Shown here: positions 26,169 to 35,051 of the stretch, in pieces | Layout: every line of letters starts with the position of its first letter | How positions within the stretch are numbered: position 1 is the stretch's first letter | Assembly: GCA_017301995.1 (NCBI GenBank) | Contig: JAFLEH010000009.1 | Span: forward strand, 170,455-234,454 | Length of the DNA: 64,000 nucleotides | Source of the DNA: Verrucomicrobiota bacterium | Lineage (GTDB): Bacteria; Verrucomicrobiota; Verrucomicrobiia; Verrucomicrobiales; Akkermansiaceae | Direction of reading: 5' to 3' | Notes under the pieces: generated by a model | What the model was told of the DNA's origin: nothing | What the model saw: the letters and a program-made list of their open reading frames with translations, nothing else | Database searches by the model: none | Program-made: the position numbers and the translations under genes

Positions 26169-27558
26169 ATGAACAATCCCATCATCAAGGAAGTGCGCAA
26201 GGCCCGCGCCGCCCTGGCCGCGGAACTGGGCCAAGGCCGGATACGAGGCCAGAAATCCCGCCGCCGGCAAACCCGCGCCCCGCGCTGGCTCGCGGGAAGT
26301 TTCAAGAAGGCAAGTTCCAAGTGCCAAGTAGCGGAAGCAAAGCGCCCCGCCCATCCCGTGCCCCTCGTCCGCTTCATCCTATGCCGTTCGCAGGCCGTCC
26401 GATCCGTCCGCTGGCTGGCGTTGGGAATACTGCTGGCTGCGGGAAGCGCCAACGCGGAGACCACGATGACGGTGGAGGGGCCGGTGGTTGCTGTTGGTTA
26501 TCATTACACGGTCGGTGACTACATTCCGGAACGCCCTGGGTTGGAAGCAGAATGGGGTTACATAATCACAAACACCAGCACGGTGGGTGACCTCAACAAC
26601 ATGATCAGTTTCAGGATCAGCGCCGGGATCAACAGCGGGGTGTTGTCGGCATATCTAAGCTACGACGGATTCACCGGCGGCGTCACCCCTTACCTCACCG
26701 CCACATCGTCGGGTTTTTCGGGCCTGCTGCCCCCAACCAATCCCCCGGATTTGGCCGAGAGCCAGGTCAAATTCTACCTCATCACCCCGCTCACCACCTC
26801 CTCGCGCCCCGGTTCGGCGGCGGCGGTGGCGCGTGGGGACGGCTACAACATCCCCTTCCCCCCCGTATCGGTGTCGGTGCCGTGGTTGGAGCTTGGGGTA
26901 GGGGTGGAGGTAGGGAGGCGGGAGGCGGGAGGCGAGAGGGGAGGAGGAGTGGGTGTGGCGTGTGAGCAACGGGGGGACCGGGCCGGTGTCGAGGTGGGAG
27001 GTGCCGTGCGGGCGGCAGCAGGGGGTGGAGCGAGCGCTGGCGCCTGCGGGATGGTCGGCGGAGGTGGGGAGCGTGGGAACGGTGTTCACGGGGAGCCTGG
27101 GTCACGGGGCGAGCGCGGTCTTCGCGGTGCGGGTGGGGGAGGCGGGCGGGCCATGGAGCGTGTTGCAATGCGAGGCGCGGAGCGCCGACGAAGTGGCGCG
27201 GGCGTGGACGCGCGTGCCCGGCGCGGCGGTCCCGCGGGCGCTTTCCGCCTGGACCGACGCCACCGGCCTGCACGGGCGCTTCCTGGTGCGTCCCGGCTCG
27301 TCGCTGCGCTGGGAGCACGCGCCGAATCTCACATCCTGGACGCCCGCGCCGGCCGACTTCCCGGTTCCCATGGGCGGCAACCTCGTGCGGGTGGACCGCC
27401 CGCTTTCCGGCACGGGCGGCTTCGTGCGGGTGAAGACCGAAGCCCCGGCGGTCGCGGAGACGCCGGAGTTGCTAGCCATCCCGCTCGCCGGCACCTGGAC
27501 CGCGCCGGTGGCTGCGGAGCCGGAAGGCCCGGCGGGGGATGAAGTGGTGGCGCCTTGA
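26169..27558 (+). pseudogene. Frameshifted secreted protein of unknown function
   Basis: The ATG at 26169 begins MNNPIIKEVRKARAALAAEL, the start of a small protein family common in such genomes. In the same frame this runs into a hydrophobic signal-like segment (WLALGILLAAGSANAETT, about residues 80-100) and a beta-rich secreted domain up to about 26870. From about 26912 the plausible coding frame is the next one, giving an EEEWVWRVSNGGTGPVSRW-type domain to the TGA at 27556-27558. The old frame turns into a Gly/Arg-rich shadow up to 27542. So a frameshift lies in the C- or G-rich tract 26865-26915. The very start may itself be a fusion of two gene pieces. No family recognised. Confidence 0.5.
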
Positions 27559-27676
27559 AGACGCAAGACATAAGAGAAGAGGGAAAGCGTGGAGCGAATG
27601 CGCCTCTCCTTTCGCCTTCCCGTCTTGCGTCTTGTGTCTTGAAGCGAGCGCCGCGAGCGGTCTTGCGTCTTTTTTA
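27559..27676. terminator. Long inverted repeat with T-tract, probable terminator
   Basis: AGACGCAAGAC (27559-27569), directly after the stop of the preceding gene, is the exact inverse of GTCTTGCGTCT at both 27622-27632 and 27660-27670. The second copy is followed by TTTTTT, and another GCGTCTTTTTTATT follows at about 27678. It insulates the toxin-antitoxin pair from upstream transcription. Confidence 0.6.
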
Positions 27677-27724
27677 TGCGTCTTTTTTATTGACGCGTGG
27701 CGGAAATAAGCGACCCTGTCTGCG

Positions 27725-28006
27725 GTGATCCGCAGCTTTGCCGACAAAGAAACCGAGGGAATCTGGAACGAGCGGCCGTCCCGGCGCCTGCCCGTGGAGA
27801 TCCAGCAACGGGCTTTGAACAAGCTGGCCATGATCCATCGGGCGCTCTCTCTGGACGACCTTCGGATTCCACCGGCCAACCGGCTGGAAGCCCTGCGCGG
27901 CAACCTCCAGGGGCGGTTCAGCATCCGGATCAACCAACAATGGCGCGTCTGCTTCCGCTGGCAGGACGGCGACGCCCACGAGGTGACCATCATCGACTAT
28001 CATTGA
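27725..28006 (+). CDS. higB: HigB/RelE-family mRNA interferase toxin
   Basis: The 93-residue protein starts at GTG 27725 with IRSFADKETEGIWNE and has the conserved HigB core RRLPVEIQQRALNKL, the LRGNLQGRFSIRINQQWRVCF beta segment and the final EVTIIDYH. In this family the toxin cleaves translated mRNA on the ribosome. It is directly followed (20 nt) by the antitoxin gene, in the toxin-first order typical of higBA. A terminator-like inverted repeat separates it from the upstream gene. Confidence 0.9.
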   Translation: MIRSFADKETEGIWNERPSRRLPVEIQQRALNKLAMIHRALSLDDLRIPPANRLEALRGNLQGRFSIRINQQWRVCFRWQDGDAHEVTIIDYH

Positions 28007-28026
28007 ACCCCCGCCCCTCCGATCCC

Positions 28027-28332
28027 ATGCCCAAATCCAAGACCCAACTGCGTTTTCCCCATCCGGGCGAGATTCTCCGCGAGGAGTTCCTCGAACCGAT
28101 GGGCATCAGCCAATACCGCCTCGCCCTCGCGCTGCACATCCCGCACAGCCGGGTCACCGCCCTCATCCACGGCCGCCGGGCGCTCACGCCCGACACCGCC
28201 CTGCGACTGAGCCGCTACTTCGGCACCAGCGCCGAGTTCTGGGTCGGCCTCCAGCAGGAGTTCGATCTCCGCAAGGCCCGCGCCCTGTCCGCCGCCACCA
28301 TCAATGCCGACGTCGTTCCCTTGGCCGGGTGA
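28027..28332 (+). CDS. higA: HigA antitoxin, XRE-family DNA-binding protein
   Basis: The 101-residue protein has HPGEILREEFLEPMGISQYR and the helix-turn-helix LALALHIPHSRVTALIHGRR, followed by FGTSAEFWVGLQQEFDLRKA, the usual HigA C-terminus. It neutralises HigB and most likely represses the operon by binding upstream of the GTG at 27725. The downstream sulfatase starts only 38 nt after its stop, so readthrough is possible. Confidence 0.92.
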   Translation: MPKSKTQLRFPHPGEILREEFLEPMGISQYRLALALHIPHSRVTALIHGRRALTPDTALRLSRYFGTSAEFWVGLQQEFDLRKARALSAATINADVVPLAG

Positions 28333-28369
28333 GGTCGGTGGAAAGAAGACGCAAGCAGAATGTCCTATC

Positions 28370-29812
28370 ATGAAACGCCCGCTTTCCGTCATCATCGCGG
28401 TCATGCCGTTCCTGTGCGACGCGATTCGCGCTTCGGAACCAAAGCCCCCTAACATCGTATTCGTTTTGTTTGATGACATGGGGTGGGGCCAACCCCAAAG
28501 CTACAATCCCGGGTCCGCGTTGCGAACGCCGAACTTTGACAAGCTGGCATCCCAGGGCATGCGTTTCACGGACGCCCACACCGCCGCGGCCGTGTGCACG
28601 CCCACGCGATACGGCATTCTGACCGGCAGGTATCCGTCGCGCATCGGGCAGTTCGGGGTGCTCGGCACATGGTCGCGGCCGATCATACCGGTCTCGCGTC
28701 CGACCGTGGCCTCGGTGCTCGGGCGGATGGGCTACGACACCGCGTGCGTTGGCAAGTGGCATCTCGGCCTGGGATGGGAAAAGGAGGGCAAGGGTGCGCC
28801 GGAGGTGGGGGAACGTTTCAGCAAGGGACCTAACGATCTCGGCTTCGGGTATTTCTGCGGCTACACCCATGCGGGAAACATCGGCACCGTGCTCGAACAG
28901 GACCGTGTTGTTGAGGTGGTGAAGGAGAGTGAAAACCAGCCTATCATGCTCCGCAAGGCGGTGGATTGGCTGGAAAGGCGCGATCCGCGGAAGCCGTTTT
29001 TCCTGTATTTCCCGATGTGTCCTCCACACTATCCGGTCGCGCCCGAGCCCGAGTTCATCGGCAAAAGCGGCGGCGAGGACCTCGCGGGCAAGGGACTCAA
29101 GGGCCAGGCCAATCCCGGCCGCTATCCGGATTGGCTGTTTCAAGGTGACGCCATGCTTGGCGAAATCATGCGGGTGCTGGAGAGCCGCGGTCTCGCGGAT
29201 AACACCCTGCTGATCGCCACCTCGGACAACGGCGCGGAGCATCGCTCTTACGCCCCATTTCGCGAATCGAAGCGCAGCATCTACGAAGGCGGGCATCGCG
29301 TGCCGTTTGTCGCCCGCTGGCCCGGCAAGGTGAAAGCCGGTTCCACCTGGAATCATCCGGTGTGCCTGAACGATCTCATGGCCACCGTGGCGGAGATCAC
29401 CGGCGCGAAACTCCCTCCCGGCGCCGGCGAGGACAGCGTTTCCTTTCTCCCGGTATTGTTAGGAACGACCGACGCGCCCACCCGTGAAGGCACGATTCAC
29501 CAATCCGCGGGTGGCGATCTCGCCATGCGCCTGGGACCGTGGAAGCTCATATTCAAAAAGAACGGCCGCCGCGAGCTGTACAACCTCGAATCCGATCCGG
29601 GTGAGAACAAGGACGTGCTCGCCACCAATCCCGATGTCGCCGCCAAACTCACCGCGTTGACCGAGCGCCACATCCGCGAGGGCCGCAGCACGCCGGGCGC
29701 CGCACAGCATAACGATTTCAAGCTTTCGATCGGCGGTAGTCCGAAGCGAGGCAAGGACAATGGTCGAATGGGTAATGCGACCCGATCTCGGGAGCCCGAC
29801 AAAGAAAAGTGA
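28370..29812 (+). CDS. Secreted sulfatase (arylsulfatase type, S1 family)
   Basis: 480 residues with a signal peptide (about 22), then the metal-binding FVLFDDMGWG and the maturation signature CTPTRYGILTGR, in which cysteine becomes formylglycine. GKWHLGLGWE and TSDNGAEHRSY supply the other active-site residues. It removes sulfate esters from glycans or aryl compounds in the periplasm or outside. The ATG at 28370 starts the signal peptide. It is the first of three sulfatases between 28.3 and 34.7 kb. The C-terminal tail (SPKRGKDNGRMGNATRSREP) is disordered. No formylglycine-generating enzyme is encoded in the window. Confidence 0.92.
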   Translation: MKRPLSVIIAVMPFLCDAIRASEPKPPNIVFVLFDDMGWGQPQSYNPGSALRTPNFDKLASQGMRFTDAHTAAAVCTPTRYGILTGRYPSRIGQFGVLGTWSRPIIPVSRPTVASVLGRMGYDTACVGKWHLGLGWEKEGKGAPEVGERFSKGPNDLGFGYFCGYTHAGNIGTVLEQDRVVEVVKESENQPIMLRKAVDWLERRDPRKPFFLYFPMCPPHYPVAPEPEFIGKSGGEDLAGKGLKGQANPGRYPDWLFQGDAMLGEIMRVLESRGLADNTLLIATSDNGAEHRSYAPFRESKRSIYEGGHRVPFVARWPGKVKAGSTWNHPVCLNDLMATVAEITGAKLPPGAGEDSVSFLPVLLGTTDAPTREGTIHQSAGGDLAMRLGPWKLIFKKNGRRELYNLESDPGENKDVLATNPDVAAKLTALTERHIREGRSTPGAAQHNDFKLSIGGSPKRGKDNGRMGNATRSREPDKEK

Positions 29813-29862
29813 TTCGCCCTGCCAGGATACCTTCCGTTCTAACATTCGCAACAATCCCCGCC

Positions 29863-30149
29863 ATGATCCGGTCCCTGCCATTCATTTCGCTGTTGTTCAC
29901 CACGCTTGCTGCCTGGTCTCAGGAGCCTTCGCTGCCGCCCAAGGACAGGTTCCATCTTTTCCTGCTGGCGGGGCAATCCAACATGGCCGGCCGCGGGACG
30001 GTTGAAAAGCAGGACAAAACCCCGCACCCGCGGGTGGTGTTAGCTCAGTGGATCTGAAGCACAGGGGGGACAAGCTCCACTTCGACTCCCCCTCGCTCCG
30101 GGAGTTCGGGAAACGCTACGCGGAAGCATATATGAAGATGGCCAGATAG
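29863..30149 (+). pseudogene. Sialate O-acetylesterase-like (SASA) gene with internal deletion
   Basis: The ATG at 29863 starts a signal peptide followed by FHLFLLAGQSNMAGRG, block I of the SASA/SGNH family, but the frame ends at TGA 30055-30057. In the next frame, from about 30051, the typical family C-terminus appears: KHRGDKLHFDSPSLREFGKR to the TAG at 30147-30149. It carries the catalytic His near the end. The middle, roughly 200 residues, is missing, so only both ends survive and they are out of frame. Confidence 0.8.
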
Positions 30150-30282
30150 CGCCGGGTCGCCGCATCGGGCGTTTCCAGGTTGTAGGAAAAGCCGAATCCT
30201 GTGAAAGTTCTCCTCCGCCGCCGGTGTAGTGCCATGTCGCGACAACGCCACGCCGCCAAATCCACCACGAACCCGAACTCCG

Positions 30283-31488
30283 GTGAAAACAGCCGTATTT
30301 TCATTCGCAATCTGCATCGCCGTTTCCTGTGGGTTTGCCGAAGACAAGGCGGGCTCGATCTTGCCGCGTGGCGATTGGGAAAAGCACGGGTTTGCCGTCA
30401 CCGCCCGCGACGAGCTGCGGACATTGCTGCGAGAGCAGGTGGAGCAAAAGCGTGTCCCCGGTGGCGCGTTGATCATGGTGCACCAAGGGGAGGTGGTTTT
30501 CGCCGAGGGATTCGGTTGGGCGAACCTTGAGGCGAAGCGGCCGTTCCGGATCACCGATCCTGTCAGAATAGCGTCCATCACCAAACCCATCGTTGCCACC
30601 GCCATCGTCGCGCTCGCGGCCGAGGGGAGGTTCTCCCTTGATGAACCCGTTAGCACATGGCTGGCGGAATTCCGCGGGGTTAAACTCCTCTCGGGAGCGC
30701 CGGCGTCGCGCGCGCCAACGATCCGTGAGTTGCTCTCGCACACCGGAGGCGCGCCAGTGGACGAGTCGACACAAGGCCGGCCGTGGCTGCGCGAGTGGAC
30801 GAAAGACCCGAAAATCACGCTCGATGATGTGGTGAAGCGGCTAAGCCAAACCGGCCTCGCCTGGGAGCCGCGTGCCAGATTCGGCTACAGCGGTTCCGGC
30901 TTTGACATTGCCGTGCGCGCGGTAGAAGCGGCGACCGGCCAGCCCTTCGAACAACAGGTGGCCCGATGCGTGCTTGTGCCGTTAGATATGACTTCCACCA
31001 CTTTCCGGCCGTCGGCGGAAGTTCGCGCGGCGATGCCCGCCGGTTACCACCTGACGGCCCGCGGCTTTGTCGCAAGTTCGCGGGTGCTGCGTGAACGCGG
31101 CGCCACCGGCTATGTGACCTACGGCGGAAGCATTGTCACTACGCCCGAAGACCTCGCAAAATTCCTTTTGCTGCACTTGCGAGACGGTGAATGGCAGGGA
31201 CGCCAATTGGTCCCCGTCGATGCGGTTCGGGCGATGCGCCGGAAGCCGGAGTGGTCGAAAACCGGCTATGGACTCGGATGGTCGTTGGGCCGCGTCGGAA
31301 AAGACGGCAACCGTCTCACCATTGGTCACACCGGATCGAGCGGCACGGCGTGCAAAGTGGATTTCCAGCATCAAACCGTGTGGGTGTTGTTCACCCAGAT
31401 GCCGGTGCCCAAGGACGCGGCCCTCGAACCCCACTTCCGCAATCTGGTCCGCGATAAGCTCGATGAAATCGTCGCGCGGTTGAAATAG
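30283..31488 (+). CDS. Beta-lactamase-family serine hydrolase (class C/esterase type), exported
   Basis: 401 residues from the GTG at 30283, which starts a signal peptide (VKTAVFSFAICIAVSCGFAE). The serine-lysine pair is in IASITKPIVATA (SxxK). The second motif is YSGSG where class C enzymes have YxN, and the third is GHTGSSG, in place of KTG. This set is typical of the broad serine-hydrolase/esterase branch of the family, not of true beta-lactamases. HTGGAPVDESTQGRPW and TTPEDLAKFLLLHLRDGEW are also family-like. The substrate is unknown. The region just upstream is the deleted esterase gene. No operon partner is evident. Confidence 0.85.
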   Translation: MKTAVFSFAICIAVSCGFAEDKAGSILPRGDWEKHGFAVTARDELRTLLREQVEQKRVPGGALIMVHQGEVVFAEGFGWANLEAKRPFRITDPVRIASITKPIVATAIVALAAEGRFSLDEPVSTWLAEFRGVKLLSGAPASRAPTIRELLSHTGGAPVDESTQGRPWLREWTKDPKITLDDVVKRLSQTGLAWEPRARFGYSGSGFDIAVRAVEAATGQPFEQQVARCVLVPLDMTSTTFRPSAEVRAAMPAGYHLTARGFVASSRVLRERGATGYVTYGGSIVTTPEDLAKFLLLHLRDGEWQGRQLVPVDAVRAMRRKPEWSKTGYGLGWSLGRVGKDGNRLTIGHTGSSGTACKVDFQHQTVWVLFTQMPVPKDAALEPHFRNLVRDKLDEIVARLK

Positions 31489-31494
31489 AGGATG

Positions 31495-31680
31495 GACAGC
31501 CGGTGAAAGGAAAACGGAACCGCGAATGGACGCCAATTGACGCTAATTTTCAATGAGTTGGAAAGGCCGGATGGTTAACCCATCTGGTGAGCGGCCCAAC
31601 CGTCATAACGCCCGTATTTTCAATTTCCCATTCGTGTCCATTCGCGTCCATTCGCGGTTTCCAGAATAACCGAAGAAGCG
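31495..31680. repeat. Composite dispersed repeat, copy 3 (mainly inverted)
   Basis: Non-coding. TGTCCATTCGCGTCCATTCG and CGCGGTTTCC near 31636-31662 are the inverse of the GCGAATGGACGCGAATG block at 4075-4095. The GGTTAACCCATCTGGTGAGC segment near 31570 is the inverse of the GTTCACCTGATGGG tail at about 4134. CGCGAATGGACGCCAATTGACG near 31521 is a second, direct fragment, so the stretch has inverted ends. Confidence 0.6.
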
Positions 31681-31799
31681 CGCGCAGAGCTTGGACCATG
31701 CCTGACGCTCCGCCAATCGGTTTTTTATGAAAACACGCCGGTGATATTGGCGTAGAAAACCGGTTCGCTCCGATAGCTTTCCTCCAACCAACAAGTTCC

Positions 31800-31946
31800 A
31801 TGAAAACAACCGTAGTTTCCCTCGCGGTCTGCGCGGCGAAAGATCCCGACGGGAAAACCAAGCGTCTCCACAAAAAGGGCGTGACTCCGCTCACCCCCGG
31901 GCAAATCACTCTGCTCAAAACCTGGATTGACCAAGGCGCCAAGTAA
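31800..31946 (+). pseudogene. Remnant of a PSCyt1-type cytochrome gene: start fused to end
   Basis: A 48-codon frame from ATG 31800. The first dozen residues look like a signal peptide (MKTTVVSLAVCA). The rest, ending LTPGQITLLKTWIDQGAK, matches the C-terminal end of the planctomycete/verrucomicrobial cytochrome-c-like PSCyt1 domain, where this motif ends the heme domain. There is no heme motif, so the middle has been lost in frame. It lies 12 nt before the second sulfatase. Confidence 0.65.
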
Positions 31947-31958
31947 GCATCACGCGAT

Positions 31959-33332
31959 ATGAAACCGGTCATCCCATATCTCGCCGCGCTGCTGCTCGCG
32001 TTGCCGGGAGTTTCGATGGCGGCCGACGCGCCAACGCCACCGGCCAAACCCAACCTCGTGTTCCTCCTCGCCGACGACCTGAGACCGGATTGCCTAGGTA
32101 TGTTAGGGCACCCCGTCGTCAAGACACCCAACCTCGACAAGCTGTTGGAAAACGGATTCATCTTCCGGAACGCCTACGTGCTTGGTTCCAACTCGGGCGC
32201 CGTGTGCACCCCCAGCCGCACCATGATCCAGACCGGTATGAGCTATCTCCGGCAGCAAAAGCCGGGCGGATTTCCGCCGGAAAAACCCACGCTCGCCCGA
32301 ACCATCAAAGCCGCGGGTTACGCCTCGATCCGCAGCGGCAAGTTCGGTAACGGCCCCAAGCGGCTCGACGACGAATTCGACCGTCACCTCGACGGCGGGA
32401 ACGCCACCGGCAACGCCGACAACATCATCGGTTTCATCAAGAAAAACGGTGGTGGGAAGCCGCTGTTCCTCTACATGGCCTCGCATGAGCCGCACGACCC
32501 GCAGTTTGCCACCGACGGGTTCTATCGGATGTACCAGCCGGGAAAAATCCCCTTGCCGGCGAACTTCCTGCCATTCCTGCCATTCAACAACGGCGAGATG
32601 ACCGTGCGCGATGAAAAAACGCTGCCGTGGCCGCGCACCCGGGAGAATGTCACCGCCAAACTCGCGCGCTACTACGCCTCGATCAGCTACTGGGACTCGC
32701 AGGTCGGCCGCGTGATCGCCGCGCTCAAGGACGCCGGGCATTTCGACAACACCATTTTCGTCGTCGCCGGCGACAACGGCCTCTCGCTGGGCGAACATGG
32801 TTTGTTAGGGAAACAGAATGTTTACGAGTCGGGCGGCATGCATGTGCCACTGGTCTTCGCCGGACCCGGTATCAAAAAGGGTGAGACCAAGGCGTTCGCC
32901 TATTTGTATGAGGTCTATCCGACGATGTGCGAGTTGGTGGGGATTCCCGTGCCACCGGGGCTCGACGCAAGGAGCCTCGCCCCGGTGATCCAGGGACGGC
33001 AGGCGGCCCTTCGTGAATCCATGTTCACCGCCTACAGGAACTGCCAGCGCGCCATTCGCGACGACCGCTGGAAACTGATCCGCTATCCGCTGATCGACAA
33101 AACCCAACTGTTCGACCTTCAAACGGATCCACACGAAATGACCGACCTTGCCGGCAAACCGGAATCCACCTCAAAAATCAGGGAGCTGACCGCGCTGTTG
33201 GAAAAAACCCGGAAGGAATTCGGCGACACGGCGCCACTTGTCGTTTCCAACCCGAAGCCCGCCGGTTGGTCGCCTCCCAATGACGGCATGGGACAACCGA
33301 AAAAACCACGCGCCGCGCAACGCAAAAAATAA
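31959..33332 (+). CDS. Secreted sulfatase (iduronate-2-sulfatase-like)
   Basis: 457 residues: signal peptide (MKPVIPYLAALLLALPG...), FLLADDLRPDCLGMLG for the metal site, and SGAVCTPSRTMIQTG as the formylglycine signature. YWDSQVGRVIAALKDAG and VAGDNGLSLGEHGLLGKQ are typical of iduronate-sulfatase/choline-sulfatase-like members. It hydrolyses sulfate esters of polysaccharides outside the cytoplasm. The tail is rich in basic residues (KKPRAAQRKK). It is followed 45 nt later by another sulfatase on the same strand, and the two are probably co-transcribed. Confidence 0.92.
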   Translation: MKPVIPYLAALLLALPGVSMAADAPTPPAKPNLVFLLADDLRPDCLGMLGHPVVKTPNLDKLLENGFIFRNAYVLGSNSGAVCTPSRTMIQTGMSYLRQQKPGGFPPEKPTLARTIKAAGYASIRSGKFGNGPKRLDDEFDRHLDGGNATGNADNIIGFIKKNGGGKPLFLYMASHEPHDPQFATDGFYRMYQPGKIPLPANFLPFLPFNNGEMTVRDEKTLPWPRTRENVTAKLARYYASISYWDSQVGRVIAALKDAGHFDNTIFVVAGDNGLSLGEHGLLGKQNVYESGGMHVPLVFAGPGIKKGETKAFAYLYEVYPTMCELVGIPVPPGLDARSLAPVIQGRQAALRESMFTAYRNCQRAIRDDRWKLIRYPLIDKTQLFDLQTDPHEMTDLAGKPESTSKIRELTALLEKTRKEFGDTAPLVVSNPKPAGWSPPNDGMGQPKKPRAAQRKK

Positions 33333-33377
33333 TCCCGTGATATCCGGATCCCGAACCCAAATCCACCCCACCATCCC

Positions 33378-34694
33378 ATGATCCGCCACATCCTAGCCCT
33401 GACACTGGCCCTCGCCGGCTCCGCCCTCGCCGTTTCCAAACCGAACATCATCTTCGTGCTCGCCGACGATCTCGGTCTCGATGGCGTGGGGTGTTATGGA
33501 TCCGACAAACACAAGACGCCGCAGATCGACAAGCTGGCTGCCAGCGGAATGCGCTTTGAAACTTGCTACGCCGCACCCTTGTGCGGGCCGTCCCGCTGCC
33601 TGCTGCAGAGCGGCCGTTATGCCTTCCGCACCGGCGGCATCACCAACCAATCGTGGCGCGCCGGCGGCCCCGGGGCCAGGTCGGCCGATGAAAACGGTGT
33701 CGCCAAACTTCTCAAACAGGCTGGCTACGCCACGGGAATGGCCGGAAAATGGCGCCAGGTGGGGGAAACCCCGAACGACTGGGGATACGACGAGTATCTA
33801 ACCGACCCAACGGCCGGCGGCTGGTATTGGCAGAACAAACTGTCCAAAAACGGCAAGGAAATCACCACCCCGCCCGGCACCTACGCACCGGACAAAGTCC
33901 ATGAGTTCGCGATCGACTTCCTGCGCCGCCACAAGGACCAGCCGTTCTTTTTCTACTATTCGATGCACCACGTGCACGGCCCCATCCTCCGCACGGTTGA
34001 TAGCGCGGCGGGCACCAAGGGCCAGGACGCCCTCTATGACGACAACATCGCCTACATGGATAAACAGGTCGGCGCCCTGGTAGCCGAACTCGAAACGCTG
34101 GGCCTGCGGGAAAAAACCCTGGTGGTCTTCAGCGGCGACAACGGCACCGCGCTCACGTTTCCCTCGACCATTCGCGGCCGAATGATCAACGGCAAGAAGG
34201 CATCGATGCTGGAAGGGGGGTCGCGGGTGCCATTCATTGCCAGTTGGCCCGGCACGGTGGCCGCCGGGAAGGTCTGCAAGGACATGGTCAGCTTCGCCGA
34301 CCCGCATGCCACATTCGTCGAGCTGGCCGGCGCGAAATTGCCGGATGGCATGAAGTTCGACGGTCGCAGCTTCGCCCCGCAGCTCCGCGGCCAGCCAGGC
34401 GAACCGCGCGAGTGGATCTTCGTCCAGCTCGGAAAAAAGTGGTATGTCCGCAACGCGGGTTTCAAATTGAACGAGGCCGGTGAACTCTTCGACATGAGCG
34501 ACGCTCCATTCGTGGAGAAACCGGTGGCCACCGCGGACGACAATGCAGCCAGCAAGGCCGCCCGCGAGCATCTAACGAAAGTATTGGCCGAACTCAACCC
34601 CGCCGCCGGCAAATCCGACGCGGGTGGCGCGTCCGGTCCGCGCAAAGCGAAGAAAAACGCGGGCAGGAAAGCATCCCCGGCCAATGGCGGTTAG
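33378..34694 (+). CDS. Secreted sulfatase, third in the cluster
   Basis: 438 residues with a signal peptide (MIRHILALTLALAGSALA) and FVLADDLGLDGVGCYG. The maturation site is AAPLCGPSRCLLQSGR, the C-x-P-S-R form. FSGDNGTALTFP is the C-terminal metal-site segment, and MEGG-type LEGGSRVPFIASWPG is present. It ends with a lysine/alanine-rich tail (GPRKAKKNAGRKASP), which may interact with the cell surface. Together with the two sulfatases upstream it suggests use of sulfated glycans such as mucins or marine/plant polysaccharides. Confidence 0.92.
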   Translation: MIRHILALTLALAGSALAVSKPNIIFVLADDLGLDGVGCYGSDKHKTPQIDKLAASGMRFETCYAAPLCGPSRCLLQSGRYAFRTGGITNQSWRAGGPGARSADENGVAKLLKQAGYATGMAGKWRQVGETPNDWGYDEYLTDPTAGGWYWQNKLSKNGKEITTPPGTYAPDKVHEFAIDFLRRHKDQPFFFYYSMHHVHGPILRTVDSAAGTKGQDALYDDNIAYMDKQVGALVAELETLGLREKTLVVFSGDNGTALTFPSTIRGRMINGKKASMLEGGSRVPFIASWPGTVAAGKVCKDMVSFADPHATFVELAGAKLPDGMKFDGRSFAPQLRGQPGEPREWIFVQLGKKWYVRNAGFKLNEAGELFDMSDAPFVEKPVATADDNAASKAAREHLTKVLAELNPAAGKSDAGGASGPRKAKKNAGRKASPANGG

Positions 34695-35051
34695 GCAATT
34701 GGGTCCGGTACCGGAATTCCATCATGAATCGACACTCGGAAACCGGTCTCAGGTGATACCGGGTTTCACGGCGGCGATTCCCACGACCAACGCGAGAGCC
34801 CCGCGGAGTTGCCGGGGGCGGGCAAGGCGTCTAACTCAGCGCGCACCCAGCCATCCGGGGCGACGAGAACGGTCGTGGCGAGCCACGGCATGGCGGATCA
34901 CAGTTTGTTCCATGAGCCGGTCTGACCAGTCAAAGACACCACCGAATTGGCGGAAATGAACGGCTCCGACACCGCCGCGGCCTCACGCGGCGTGGCCCAT
35001 CCGCGGAGCAGCAGCAGGGGAGATCCAGTCGGTGCTCGTTTCCGTGGTCGG
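34695..35051. other. Gene-poor stretch between sulfatase and moaE, with possible decayed coding sequence on the minus strand
   Basis: No intact gene. On the minus strand one frame reads RGWATPREAAAVSEPF, ISANSVVSLTGQTGSWNKL, then TGA, then SAMPWLATTVLVAPDGWVRA and ELDALPAPGNS, which looks protein-like across the stop. It may be a decayed gene distal in the moa operon. No family recognised. Confidence 0.3.

Noticed and set aside
26169..26330. Independent small protein MNNPIIKEVRKARAAL-type
   Set aside because: The frame continues without a stop into the signal-like segment of the next domain. A stop in another frame near 26330 might mean a fused remnant, but this cannot be decided from sequence alone.
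30376..30525. Antibiotic-resistance beta-lactamase
   Set aside because: The motif set SITK/YSGSG/HTG matches the broad serine-hydrolase branch, and there is no resistance gene context.
31808..31905. Separate small gene for a signal-peptide-like product
   Set aside because: It is better explained as the start of the deleted PSCyt-type gene, because the frame ends with that family's C-terminus.
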